Numbered from the stretch's first letter, positions 47,313 through 54,291 are shown. The stretch is DNA of 64,000 nt from an uncultured Blautia sp. (GCA_958367245.1 CATXEA010000004.1:62001-126000); one strand, 5' to 3'. The notes: generated by a model from the sequence alone, not told the origin. A program made the numbers and translations.

Positions 47313-48260
47313 TTAAACGTCTCCTGTTCTTCTTAAGTTAGATTCAAAAAGTCTGTTGTATCCAAGCCAGTCTTTTTTGCCTTTGTCTGCGGCAAAAATC
47401 TCTGTCAGTGTTTCCATTCTGGCATCTGTATTATCTGCCAGATTCAGAGCAACTGCTTCCACCAGCGCAGGTTTCTTCGGAGAACCGTATTCCAGCTCGC
47501 CGTGATGGGAGAGGATGCAGTGGATTAGTTCATTTTTAAGCACTTCCGGGAAATCGGGGATTTCTCCGGCGAGATCGTGAATCATCTGAGCTCCGATGTA
47601 AATGTGTCCCAGAAGCTGCCCTTCGTCTGTATAATCGTTGAGAGGGAAAGCAGAAAGTTCCTTTGTCTTGCCTATATCATGGAGAAGAGCGGCTGTGATC
47701 AGGAGATCCCGGTTAATGATGGGATAAGTCTTCGCCATGTAATCGCAGAGACGGGTCACTCCCAGAGTGTGCTCCAAAAGACCTCCGATGAAGCCGTGAT
47801 GCACGGTTTTGGCAGCAGAATGACTCTGAAAGGATTTCAGAAAGTCCTGATTTTCTACAAACAGTTTCCTGAGAAGAGCGGACAAAAACGGGTTTTCCAC
47901 ACTGTTTGCCATGCCCAGAAGCTGTCCGTACATATCGTCGGTACTGTTTTCGCTTACAGGAAGGTAATCTGCCGGATTATATTCGTCCTCTGCAGCTTTT
48001 CGCACACGCTTGATATTTACCTGCAAAGCTCCTGCAAAGCTTGTGACATCTCCCATAACATCAATGTAGTCGAGGGTATCGAAATCATCGATTCCGCTGG
48101 AATTAGGGTCCCAGATTTTGCCGTCGATCACTCCTGTTTTATCCTGGAGAATGATGCTGTCATATGGTTTGCCGTTTTTGGTTACTGCGGACTGTCTCTG
48201 TTTACACAGGTATATTCCGCTGATTCTGTCTCCTTCGTGTAATTCATTTAAAAAACGCAT
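47313..48260 (-). CDS. yhaM: 3'-5' exoribonuclease YhaM family (OB-fold plus HD domain)
   Basis: 315 residues. An N-terminal OB-fold (residues about 10-90, with DSIILQDKTGVIDGKIWDP) is followed by an HD hydrolase domain with HHGFIGGLLEHTLGVTRL, AALLHDIGKTKE and ILSHHGELEYGSPKKP. The order matches YhaM, which trims RNA and DNA from 3' ends. The ATG is at 48260; the stop lies 5 bases before the rlmD start. Confidence 0.93.
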   Translation of the reverse strand: MRFLNELHEGDRISGIYLCKQRQSAVTKNGKPYDSIILQDKTGVIDGKIWDPNSSGIDDFDTLDYIDVMGDVTSFAGALQVNIKRVRKAAEDEYNPADYLPVSENSTDDMYGQLLGMANSVENPFLSALLRKLFVENQDFLKSFQSHSAAKTVHHGFIGGLLEHTLGVTRLCDYMAKTYPIINRDLLITAALLHDIGKTKELSAFPLNDYTDEGQLLGHIYIGAQMIHDLAGEIPDFPEVLKNELIHCILSHHGELEYGSPKKPALVEAVALNLADNTDARMETLTEIFAADKGKKDWLGYNRLFESNLRRTGDV

Positions 48261-48271
48261 GTTGTCTGCCT

Positions 48272-49549
48272 CTATCTTTCTTCTATTTTTAATTTAAAAT
48301 CCAATTCCACACTTTTTCCGCCGGAAACATTTCGTGAAATGGTAATCTGCATTTCCTGCTGTGCGTTTGCCCTCTGAAGGGCTGCGCCGTAATCCTGCAT
48401 GTTTTTTATCCGGACGCCGTTTGCCGCGGTAATGATGTCGCCGCTCTGGATACCGGCTTCTCTGGCGGGAGAATTATTTTCCACACGGTCTACATAAACG
48501 CCGATTGGAAGATGCAGTCTGTCGGACTGGGCCTGAGTAATACCTGTCCCGTATATTCCGGTGTAGTTGATCGCTTTCTGGTTGGTCAGGCGTTCAATAA
48601 GCGGACGTATCTGAGAAACCGGCCATGCGCGGACTGTTTCTGTGGAATCCTCGCCCTGCTTCAGGATAATGCCCACAACATTTCCGGAGAAATCCAGAAG
48701 CACACCGCTTCCGTCAGGGTGTCCGTGCATATCTGTAGCAAGAATGTTATATTCTGTGTCTGCCATCTGATCCCGGCCTGAAACCGATGTGATAATACCG
48801 TAATCTACCGCGTCGTTATCTCCTGAGGGACAGCCGATTGCGATGACGGGACTGTTCTGCGGCATCTGTGTACTTGCACCCAAATCTGCCACATACAGCA
48901 TCTGGAGAGTTTTTTCAGTAAGCTGAGATTTCTCCACCCGGGCAACAAGAAGACCTGTCTGCGGATCTTCTTTGCAGATTTTGGCTACTGCGGCAGAGCC
49001 GTCTTTGAAGGTAGCCTCAAGGTCGTGGATATCGTTGAATTTATCACCGTAGGTAAGGATGTACAGCTCGGAAGCTGTTTCCAGAAAGATGATTCCCTGA
49101 GAAGAATTATAGCTTAACTGAGTGTCGTCCAGAATGTTCTGATCCTGGGAAAGCCCTTTCATGGTTACAAGAGCCTTCCTGGTATTCGAAGATACCCTGA
49201 GAACTTCGCTGTAAATTGCCTTATAACTGTCCAGCGGATCTGACGGTATATTGGAAACCGTTATCTGCGGCTGCGTTTCCGCTTTCTTTCCTGCGCCTGC
49301 ATCTGCAGACGGGGAAGGCGTCACAATTCTCAAATCCGGCTCATGGACGGAAGAAATTCCGAATTGTTCGATAAAAACAGGGAACATTCCCACGCAGGCG
49401 GCAGAAGCACAGCATCCAAACAGGATGCCGCTGCCCATGATGGATATGAGTTTACGGAAAATTCTTTTTTTGTCTAACGGTTTTTTCTTTATTGTTTCGT
49501 TAATGAAACGGTATTCATTGTTGTTTGTATCTCTCTTATTACGCCCCAT
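48272..49549 (-). CDS. HtrA/DegP-like membrane protein with PDZ domain, degenerate triad
   Basis: 425 residues. Basic head, one TM near 35-57, a trypsin-like domain (about 130-320) and a PDZ domain (about 330-420: GVYVDRVENNSPAREAGIQSGDIITAANGVRI). Family landmarks such as VIAIGCPSGDNDAVDYGIITSVSG remain, but the positions of the catalytic residues differ: TYGDKF where TNxHVV is expected, DPQTGLLV for DPxTDLAV, and HPDGSGVLLD for the GNSGGPL motif. It therefore looks inactive as a serine protease and may act as a chaperone or regulator through PDZ. It is the first gene of the yhaM-rlmD operon, 11 bases upstream. Confidence 0.85.
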   Translation of the reverse strand: MGRNKRDTNNNEYRFINETIKKKPLDKKRIFRKLISIMGSGILFGCCASAACVGMFPVFIEQFGISSVHEPDLRIVTPSPSADAGAGKKAETQPQITVSNIPSDPLDSYKAIYSEVLRVSSNTRKALVTMKGLSQDQNILDDTQLSYNSSQGIIFLETASELYILTYGDKFNDIHDLEATFKDGSAAVAKICKEDPQTGLLVARVEKSQLTEKTLQMLYVADLGASTQMPQNSPVIAIGCPSGDNDAVDYGIITSVSGRDQMADTEYNILATDMHGHPDGSGVLLDFSGNVVGIILKQGEDSTETVRAWPVSQIRPLIERLTNQKAINYTGIYGTGITQAQSDRLHLPIGVYVDRVENNSPAREAGIQSGDIITAANGVRIKNMQDYGAALQRANAQQEMQITISRNVSGGKSVELDFKLKIEER

Positions 49550-49623
49550 AAATATTACTCCTGAATCACAAAAACACCGGGCCTCTATTCATGTAATATT
49601 TTATCAAAAATATATGAACTTTT

Positions 49624-49646
49624 TATGAATAAAAGCACATAATTTG
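49624..49646 (+). repeat. left 23-base direct repeat (candidate att site)
   Basis: Starts TATGAATAAAAGCAC and ends ATAATTTG; identical to 52793-52815. A further ~23 bases on the right of each copy are partly alike (about 70% by eye). It lies in the upstream region of the HtrA-like gene. Confidence 0.65.
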
Positions 49647-49688
49647 ATTGAAGTGCTTTAATATAGGGTATCTTAGAGATGAAATTTT

Positions 49689-49716
49689 AAATTTACCCCG
49701 ATTTTTACCCCGGTAA
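49689..49716 (+). repeat. left copy of a 28-base near-identical repeat
   Basis: AAATTTACCCC-rich sequence ending CCCCGGTAA, matching 52628-52655 at 26 of 28 positions. Lies inside the left end of the decayed element. May be a recombinase or repressor arm site, or a trace of the original junction. Confidence 0.5.
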
Positions 49717-49775
49717 CAGGAAATGGAACCTGCTGCCGGGGGCTGGAAATGTCAAGGTTATTTTAAATTATGGTT

Positions 49776-50165
49776 TTACGGATTATTATTTCTATATCCC
49801 GGGATTTGAGTTAGGAGTTTTAAGTGTTCAATGGCTTTATCTTGTCCTTCATCTGTCAAAGAGTGAAAAAGCTCTATTATTGCATCATCCTTCAAGCGTT
49901 GTATACTTTGAACATCTTTATACATTGCCGCTTTTAATTCTTTTAATTCTTCTAGGGTGTATGCTGTTTTGGTGCCTTGAGTTAAATCATATAAAGAGAC
50001 ATCTAAAACAACTGATATTTTTTTTAATTGTTCGATTTTGGGATTGTATTTATTTTGTTCGTATCCTTGTATAGATGCAATGGAAAGCCCGGTTTCTCTT
50101 GCCAAGTCTTTTTGTGTCATATTTTTGGCTTTTCTATATTTTTTTATATTATCAGAGAGTTTCAT
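49776..50165 (-). CDS. XRE family transcriptional repressor (phage/ICE type)
   Basis: 129 residues. Helix-turn-helix at about 7-60 (IKKYRKAKNMTQKDLARETGLSIASIQGYEQNKYNPKIEQLKKI), then a helical tail of about 60 residues. Size and layout resemble phage or ICE immunity repressors. The ATG has AAAGGAGTTGT upstream. It faces the replisome-organizer gene, and the region between them carries three copies of an ATAG-centred palindrome that it probably binds. Confidence 0.88.
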   Translation of the reverse strand: MKLSDNIKKYRKAKNMTQKDLARETGLSIASIQGYEQNKYNPKIEQLKKISVVLDVSLYDLTQGTKTAYTLEELKELKAAMYKDVQSIQRLKDDAIIELFHSLTDEGQDKAIEHLKLLTQIPGYRNNNP

Positions 50166-50203
50166 ATATATACAACTCCTTTTATCTTATTTTATAATAA
50201 TCC

Positions 50204-50306
50204 ATGATAGCATATATTATAAAAAAAGCAAATAGAAAACTATTTAATTTATTGTTGACAAATAGAAAAATAGCCGTTATAGTGTGAGTGTAAATAGAAA
50301 ACTATT
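50204..50306. promoter_or_regulatory. divergent immunity-type control region with three operator-like sites
   Basis: Rightward promoter TTGACA (50255-50260), 17 bases, TATAGT (50278-50283). Leftward promoter TTGCTT (50231-50226), 16 bases, TATCAT (50209-50204). Operator-like copies of AAATAGAAAACTATT lie at 50230-50245, 50260-50273 (slightly shorter) and 50292-50306, about three helical turns apart. One overlaps the leftward -35, one the rightward spacer and one the rightward start point. Confidence 0.72.
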
Positions 50307-50332
50307 CATAAATGAAAAGAGGTGACTGTGGA

Positions 50333-50980
50333 TTGGACAACAAGAAATATTATTACTTGAAGCTGAAAGATATTTTTTTTGAATCTGACAGCATGGTGTT
50401 GTTGGAAAGTATGAATGATGGCTATTTGTATAGCAATATCCTTTTAAAACTCTACATTAGAAGTCTAAAAGATGATGGCAGATTAATGTTAAATGGTGCT
50501 ATTCCATACAATGCTCAAATGTTGGCAAGTGTAACGCGACACTAAGTCGGAATTGTGGAAAAAGCATTGAATATATTTAAAGAGCTAGGGCTTGTAGAGA
50601 TTCTTGATTCTGGGGCTATCTACATGATGGATATTCAGAATTACATAGGCAAAAGTAGCAGTGAAGCAGACAGACAAAGAGCATATTACAACAGGATAGA
50701 CAGAGAAAAAACAAATAGTATTTCTTGTAAGAAATCTTACAGAAAATCTACACCAGAGAAAGAGATAAGAGATGCAAGAGTAAACTATCAGCAAATAGCT
50801 GATATGTATAATAACACTTGCGTGTCATTTCCCCGTCTTAATAAATTATCAGAGAGTAGAAAAAAAGCAATCAAGGCACGTTTAAAAACCAATAAGGCAA
50901 CAAGAGACTTATCAGGGAAAAGTAATTGCAAAGGACTATACATTCCCGAAGAAGCTAATATCTATCCGAAAGAAGTTTAG
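50333..50980 (+). pseudogene. phage replisome organizer, N-terminal domain, interrupted by TAA
   Basis: Begins at TTG 50333 behind AGAGGTGAC. The first part (KKYYYLKLKDIFFESDSMVLLESMNDGYLYSNILLKLYIRSLKDDGRLMLNGAIPYN) is the replisome-organizer/DnaD-like N-terminus. After ASVTRH a TAA at 50543-50545 stops the frame; the same frame then continues with VEKALNIFKELGLVEILDSGAIYMMDIQNYIGKSS, the normal second half. A single A-to-T change of a lysine codon would explain it. The final ~60 residues are basic and low in similarity. Translation of the second part alone from GTG 50555 is possible but unlikely to work. Confidence 0.8.
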
Positions 50981-51147
50981 AAAGTGCATCCTGACGGAAG
51001 AATAGAAACAGGAGGCGGCGGAGAGACTGGCGGCATACAGAAACTGATTCTACAGCCTATTGTACAGATACAACAGCAGTTAATTAAGTTTGAATTGCTT
51101 ATAGGTATAAATTATAAAGTAAAGGATTTAAAGGCGAAAAAACGGTG

Positions 51148-51176
51148 TTGAAAGACGGGAAGCGGTATGCTATGAT
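51148..51176 (+). promoter_or_regulatory. sigma-A promoter of the toxin mRNA
   Basis: TTGAAA (51148-51153), 17 bases, TATGAT (51171-51176). Expected start near 51183, giving a leader of about 60 bases before the toxin ATG. Confidence 0.7.
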
Positions 51177-51209
51177 GTGACTGGGAACAATCGTGTTACA
51201 GGGTGGCTG

Positions 51210-51235
51210 ACCTCTATTCTACATAGAATGGGGGT
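51210..51235 (+). promoter_or_regulatory. leader hairpin covering the toxin ribosome site
   Basis: Eleven-base stem (51210-51220 with 51225-51235, two G-U pairs) and a 4-base loop. Its right arm includes the GGGGG of the Shine-Dalgarno sequence that lies 8 bases ahead of the toxin ATG, so translation would be held back until the stem is opened. Confidence 0.6.
51213..51232 (+). repeat. direct repeat a of the toxin-antitoxin locus
   Basis: 20 bases TCTATTCTACATAGAATGGG, 19 of 20 identical with 51392-51411. Placed in the toxin leader, as DRa is in Fst-type loci. Confidence 0.75.
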
Positions 51236-51242
51236 GGTGCTG

Positions 51243-51335
51243 ATGAACAATAATCATTTTGATTTCAAAGACCTCATGTCTTTTGGTATGTTCATTTTAT
51301 CACTGCTGACATTCATTTACTTGATTTGTCACTGA
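51243..51335 (+). CDS. small membrane toxin of a type I system (Fst/holin-like)
   Basis: 30 residues, MNNNHFDFKDLMSFGMFI then LSLLTFIYLICH. A short polar head leads into one hydrophobic helix of about 18 residues, like the Hol_Tox and Fst/TxpA families that damage the membrane when overproduced. GGGGGTGG sits 8 bases before the ATG at 51243 and is hidden in a leader hairpin. No protein antitoxin is adjacent; an antisense RNA on the opposite strand is the expected control. The family is recognised by shape rather than by strong identity. Confidence 0.68.
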   Translation: MNNNHFDFKDLMSFGMFILSLLTFIYLICH

Positions 51336-51355
51336 TATTTTAAAGCATAGAAAAA

Positions 51356-51387
51356 CCACCCTCATAACTTTGACCGGTTAAGGGTGG
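51356..51387. terminator. shared hairpin between toxin mRNA and antitoxin RNA
   Basis: CCACCCT (51356-51362) pairs with AGGGTGG (51381-51387), with an inner TAAC/GTTA stem. The minus strand continues with TTTTT, a good terminator; the plus strand continues AATTTCTATT, a weaker one. Confidence 0.7.
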
Positions 51388-51391
51388 AATT

Positions 51392-51411
51392 TCTATTCTA
51401 CATAAAATGGG
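51392..51411 (+). repeat. direct repeat b of the toxin-antitoxin locus
   Basis: TCTATTCTACATAAAATGGG, one mismatch to 51213-51232. It lies beyond the hairpin, within the predicted antitoxin RNA. Confidence 0.75.
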
Positions 51412-51450
51412 TCAAACCACCTTGTGGGCGGTTGTTCCTTTTCTATTCTC

Positions 51451-51479
51451 AATATAACACTTCTGGTATCCGGATGCAA
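51451..51479 (-). promoter_or_regulatory. sigma-A promoter of the antitoxin RNA
   Basis: Minus strand TTGCAT (51479-51474), 17 bases, TATATT (51456-51451). Confidence 0.65.
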
Positions 51480-51484
51480 GAGTT

Positions 51485-51817
51485 TTATTTTGTAAAAATA
51501 TTAAAGCTTTCCAGTATATCGACAAAATTCTGGACAATAGATGAGGCAATGAGATCAGGGGACTTGAAGTTCAGAATAAGACTTGAAGTTCCATTGCTAC
51601 AATTTGTCCCGACATCCTGCAATGCATCTTTGTGAGATAAAAGAGAATTTTGTAATTTTTGTTGCAATTCTCCATTCCAGTTCGCACATCCTGTTAATGG
51701 AATTTCCACTTTGGTTATTTTTTCATCGATCGCTTTTTTAATGTAGCCGTTTACGCTTTCCCTTGCTGCATCTGCTGCCGCTTTGATTTCCTCATACTTT
51801 TCTTTCTGGAATTTCAT
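51485..51817 (-). pseudogene. ribbon-helix-helix protein remnant with odd C-terminal extension
   Basis: 110 residues from ATG 51817, without a ribosome site. The first 40 (KYEEIKAAADAARESVNGYIKKAIDEKI) match the Arc/CopG-like ribbon-helix-helix proteins that regulate plasmid and TA genes. The usual N-terminal beta strand is missing, and the remaining ~70 residues (from about VEIPLTGC) match nothing I know. Most likely a truncated regulator fused to random sequence. Confidence 0.5.
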
Positions 51818-51982
51818 CAAAACATTGCAGATAAATACTGCTGATGATTTTGGTGAATAGATAATCTTTTTTTGAGCATTGGGTCAATGTAGCTCGCAGG
51901 TCTGTTATAGCATTTTTCCTTACCAAGCGATTTTATGGTATTTTTGATATATTGACTTTCTTTTGTCCTTAAAGAAAACTCA

Positions 51983-52582
51983 TTGGAACACATGTGTTGG
52001 GTGTGCGGAGGTACGCCGCTTGGTGATACATTATTTGCCATAGCAAAGGAGACTCCTGGGATAATAGATTATCAGCTCGTGTATACAGAGGTAGACGGGA
52101 AAAGGCAGTTTGTTATAAGTGAAACTAAAACAGAGAGCGGACAGCGAGAAATACCAATGCTTGCAGATGTAAAGGAAATCCTTTTGGAAATGCGAAGGGA
52201 AGCAGGATGGGACAAAGTAATAACAGTGAAAAAGCCCCAGATCAGCGTGAATGATGCGAAACCATTTGTTTTTAAGAATGGTAAAGGAAATTTGTATCAG
52301 CCGGGAAGTATAAGAACAGCATTACAAATGGCTGTAGTTAAATATAACAAAGTAACAGGGGCAAACTTGCAGGATGTAACCCCTCACACTTTTCGGCATT
52401 CGTTCTGCTGTTGGTTATGTGAGAATGTAGCAGGGGAAAATACTATGGATGATATAAAGTACATTCAGAGTATTATGGGGCACAGGGATGCAAGTACAAC
52501 ATTAAATATATATACAGAGTTGAGAAAAGGAAATGCAGCAGAGAAACACGAAATGTTAAAGAAAAAAGCTGCGAGATATTGA
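51983..52582 (+). pseudogene. tyrosine recombinase (Tn916/phage integrase type), N-terminally truncated
   Basis: Only the C-terminal part of the catalytic domain is here: from about 52050, IIDYQLVYTEVDGKRQFVISETKTESGQREIPM, then HTFRHSF (catalytic His and Arg), MGHRDASTTLNIY (second His and the nucleophile Tyr). The N-terminal arm-binding and core-binding domains and the first catalytic arginine are absent; the first ~25 residues of this frame are unrelated. Full-length relatives have about 380-400 residues. It cannot be an active integrase. Confidence 0.85.
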
Positions 52583-52588
52583 ATGATG

Positions 52589-52620
52589 AAGCCGTGGGAA
52601 CTGCTGCCTGCGGCTTTTTT
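52589..52620 (+). terminator. intrinsic terminator after the recombinase remnant
   Basis: AAGCCG (52589-52594) with CGGCTT (52611-52616), the arm running into six T in total. Loop of 16 bases. Confidence 0.6.
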
Positions 52621-52627
52621 ATATCCT

Positions 52628-52655
52628 AAATTTACCCCTATTTTTCCCCCGGTAA
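52628..52655 (+). repeat. right copy of the 28-base near-identical repeat
   Basis: Matches 49689-49716 with two mismatches. Followed by a variant TACCCCGATTTT at about 52674. Confidence 0.5.
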
Positions 52656-52792
52656 AAAGGGTGTACCCCGATTTTGCACCCGATAAGGACAGAACAAGAC
52701 AAATATAGATAAGCCCGGAAACCCTTGTAAATACTGGCTTTTGTGACATACATAAATGTAGACAAAACAAGATAAAAAGCTGTCCCTTATTC

Positions 52793-52815
52793 TATGAATA
52801 AAAGCACATAATTTG
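52793..52815 (+). repeat. right 23-base direct repeat (candidate att site)
   Basis: Identical to 49624-49646; 210 bases downstream of the recombinase stop. Together the copies would mark the ends of the insertion. Confidence 0.65.
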
Positions 52816-52865
52816 CTTTGAGTTCTTAAATATAGGTTTCGGGTGGTCTGCCATAACATAAATAA

Positions 52866-52895
52866 AACGCTCCAAAACCAAATGAATGGAGCGTT
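52866..52895 (-). terminator. intrinsic terminator downstream of the Uma2 gene
   Basis: Nine-base perfect stem AACGCTCCA/TGGAGCGTT with a 12-base loop. On the minus strand it is followed by TTATTT, a moderate T-run. Lies 150 bases after the Uma2 stop. Confidence 0.6.
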
Positions 52896-53047
52896 CCAGA
52901 TAAAAGCAAGATGTCCGACAAGGCATATTCAGTTTTTGCTGCTGCCAGATTAGCAGGGCCGGAACCAAAATTGGATTGGGAAAAATTCCCTAGTCAGAAA
53001 CAAAGTGGACAGCTTAAAATTGAGCCGAGGCAGGACAGAACAAGAAC

Positions 53048-53590
53048 TTACACGTTGATCTCCGAGAAGTCAATACATAGATCATTGTAAATTCCAGCTT
53101 TTACAGAATCAGAAAAAGAGTATTCCAAAGTATCTTCAGATTCAAAGTTATAAACCATGATGCGTTTTTTGTCCGGATCCACAATCCAGTATTCCCGGAC
53201 ACCGGCATTACGGTATTTGAAAAGCTTGGTGAAATAGTCCATGCGCCTGCTGCCGGGGGAGACAATTTCAATAATCCAGTCTGGTGCGCCGCTACAGCCG
53301 TTATCATTTAGCTTATTTGGGTCGCAGATTACGGAAATATCTGGCTCAACGTAGTTCCTGCTGTTTTCATTGAGAAAAACAGCAAATGGGGCAATATACG
53401 GCTCACAGGTGCCGCCTTTACTTTCAATGTAATGGGAGATAGCTGTAAATAGCTTTCCTGCAATTCTTTGATGTATGCGGCTTGGTGGCGCCATGTAATA
53501 AATCTGACCGTCGATCAGTTCGGCTCTGGTGCCAGCCGGAAGATTATAAATATCTTCAACAGTGTAAAGTTTTTCCTGTGGTAATGGCAT
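53048..53590 (-). CDS. Uma2 family nuclease-like protein
   Basis: 180 residues. YTVEDIYNLPAGTRAELIDGQIYYMAPPSRIHQRI, VEPDISVICDPNKL, PDWIIEIVSPGSRRMDYFTKLFKYRNAGVREYWIVDPDKKRIMVY are typical of Uma2 (DUF820) restriction-endonuclease-fold proteins, with D and E/K positions of the PD-(D/E)XK site kept. Biological role is not established; they are common in accessory regions. ATG at 53590 with GAAAGGATGTG upstream. It lies just outside the decayed element. Confidence 0.9.
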   Translation of the reverse strand: MPLPQEKLYTVEDIYNLPAGTRAELIDGQIYYMAPPSRIHQRIAGKLFTAISHYIESKGGTCEPYIAPFAVFLNENSRNYVEPDISVICDPNKLNDNGCSGAPDWIIEIVSPGSRRMDYFTKLFKYRNAGVREYWIVDPDKKRIMVYNFESEDTLEYSFSDSVKAGIYNDLCIDFSEINV

Positions 53591-53650
53591 AGTAACACAT
53601 CCTTTCTTGATATATTATTTGCAGAATGGCAAGGGTTATACTTTGTCATG

Positions 53651-53746
53651 TTATATTCTTTGGTCTATAGCAGATTTAATGTATCCGTTCACACTTTTTT
53701 CCATTGGGATGTCTAAAAATGCAGACACCTTTTCTATTGTGCACAT
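53651..53746 (-). pseudogene. second ribbon-helix-helix fragment
   Basis: 31 codons ending with EKSVNGYIKSAIDQRI, very like the SVNGYIKKAIDEKI of the remnant at 51485-51817. The N-terminal half of the motif is missing. Too short to be functional; probably a leftover of another accessory gene upstream of the Uma2 gene. Confidence 0.4.
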
Positions 53747-53853
53747 AGTATATCATAAATGCAAAACTATGTACATAATAGATAATAGAAATGCATGAAA
53801 TAGTCCGGGTGAAATACCTTGAAAAAAATTTTGAAAAAATTTTTGAAAAAGTG

Positions 53854-53882
53854 TTGACATTGCGGAGTGTTTTTGATATAGT
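53854..53882 (+). promoter_or_regulatory. sigma-A promoter of tRNA-Leu
   Basis: TTGACA (53854-53859), 17 bases, TATAGT (53877-53882). Start expected about 43 bases ahead of the tRNA. Confidence 0.82.
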
Positions 53883-53931
53883 ACCAATTGTCGCGAATGA
53901 GTGTTGAATTTCAACAAAAGAAATGCGATAT

Positions 53932-54016
53932 GCGGAAGTGTCGGAACTGGCAGACGAGCAAGACTAAGGATCTTGTGAGCAATGCGCTCGTGTGGGTTCA
54001 AGTCCCATCTTCCGCA
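53932..54016 (+). tRNA. tRNA-Leu (AAG)
   Basis: 85 bases with a long variable arm. Acceptor GCGGAAG/CTTCCGC plus discriminator A; anticodon stem CAAGA/TCTTG around loop CTAAGGA, so the anticodon is AAG. T arm GTGGGTTCAAGTCCCAT. CCA is not encoded. A34 would have to be modified to inosine to read CUC well. Confidence 0.95.
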
Positions 54017-54022
54017 TGAAAG

Positions 54023-54071
54023 AAAAGCTTCTCAATGACAGGAGAGATTCCTGAAAATGAGAAGCTTTTTT
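54023..54071 (+). terminator. intrinsic terminator of tRNA-Leu
   Basis: Stem AAAAGCTTCTCA/TGAGAAGCTTTT with about 23 bases between the arms (AGGA/TCCT can pair inside), ending in six T. Confidence 0.85.
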
Positions 54072-54291
54072 GTTGTGTAAAAAACTTCCCGCTTTCCTTG
54101 CGCCGATGTCAGGCGGCGATTTTTGTATATATGCTGCGGAATTTGGCTCGCATATGAAAAATGAGGAAAAAAGTCATATTATATATAAAAGACAAATAAA
54201 TAATAGAAAGGAAAGAAATCAGGAAAAAATACATTGTCTTTTTTAATGGCTTAACAAAAAGGAATGGTATTGAATCAGGGAGGAATATGAA

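Larger units (their letters stand above)
51351..51444 (-). ncRNA. predicted antitoxin RNA (RNA II-like)
   Basis: From its promoter at 51479-51451, a transcript would start near 51444 and stop after the CCACCCT/AGGGTGG hairpin (51387-51356), which is followed by TTTTT. Length about 94 bases. It contains a 5' hairpin (AACCGCC/GGTGGTT) and the complement of direct repeat b, so it can pair with the toxin leader through the repeat and with the toxin mRNA end through the shared hairpin. Confidence 0.6.
49624..52815. mobile_element. decayed integrative element between direct repeats
   Basis: About 3.2 kb bounded by identical 23-base repeats. It holds an XRE repressor with operators, a broken replisome-organizer gene, a type I toxin-antitoxin locus, a ribbon-helix-helix remnant and a truncated tyrosine recombinase at the right end. 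Conjugation, packaging and excision genes are missing, so it should not move by itself. Boundaries rest on the repeats; the original element type (phage or Tn916-like ICE) is uncertain. Confidence 0.65.

Noticed and set aside
50204..50306. CRISPR-like short repeats
   Set aside because: Only three imperfect copies, spaced about 15 bases from each other, over promoters; they fit repressor operators. No CRISPR array or cas gene was seen anywhere in the window.
51817..52041. 74-codon minus-strand frame next to the recombinase remnant
   Set aside because: No ribosome site or recognised motif; runs antisense into the recombinase fragment and probably represents scrambled element sequence.
52911..53090. 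59-codon plus-strand frame starting MSDKAYSVFAAARL
   Set aside because: No ribosome binding site, overlaps the 3' end of the convergent Uma2 gene and matches no family I know. Could be a gene fragment, but I cannot support a call.
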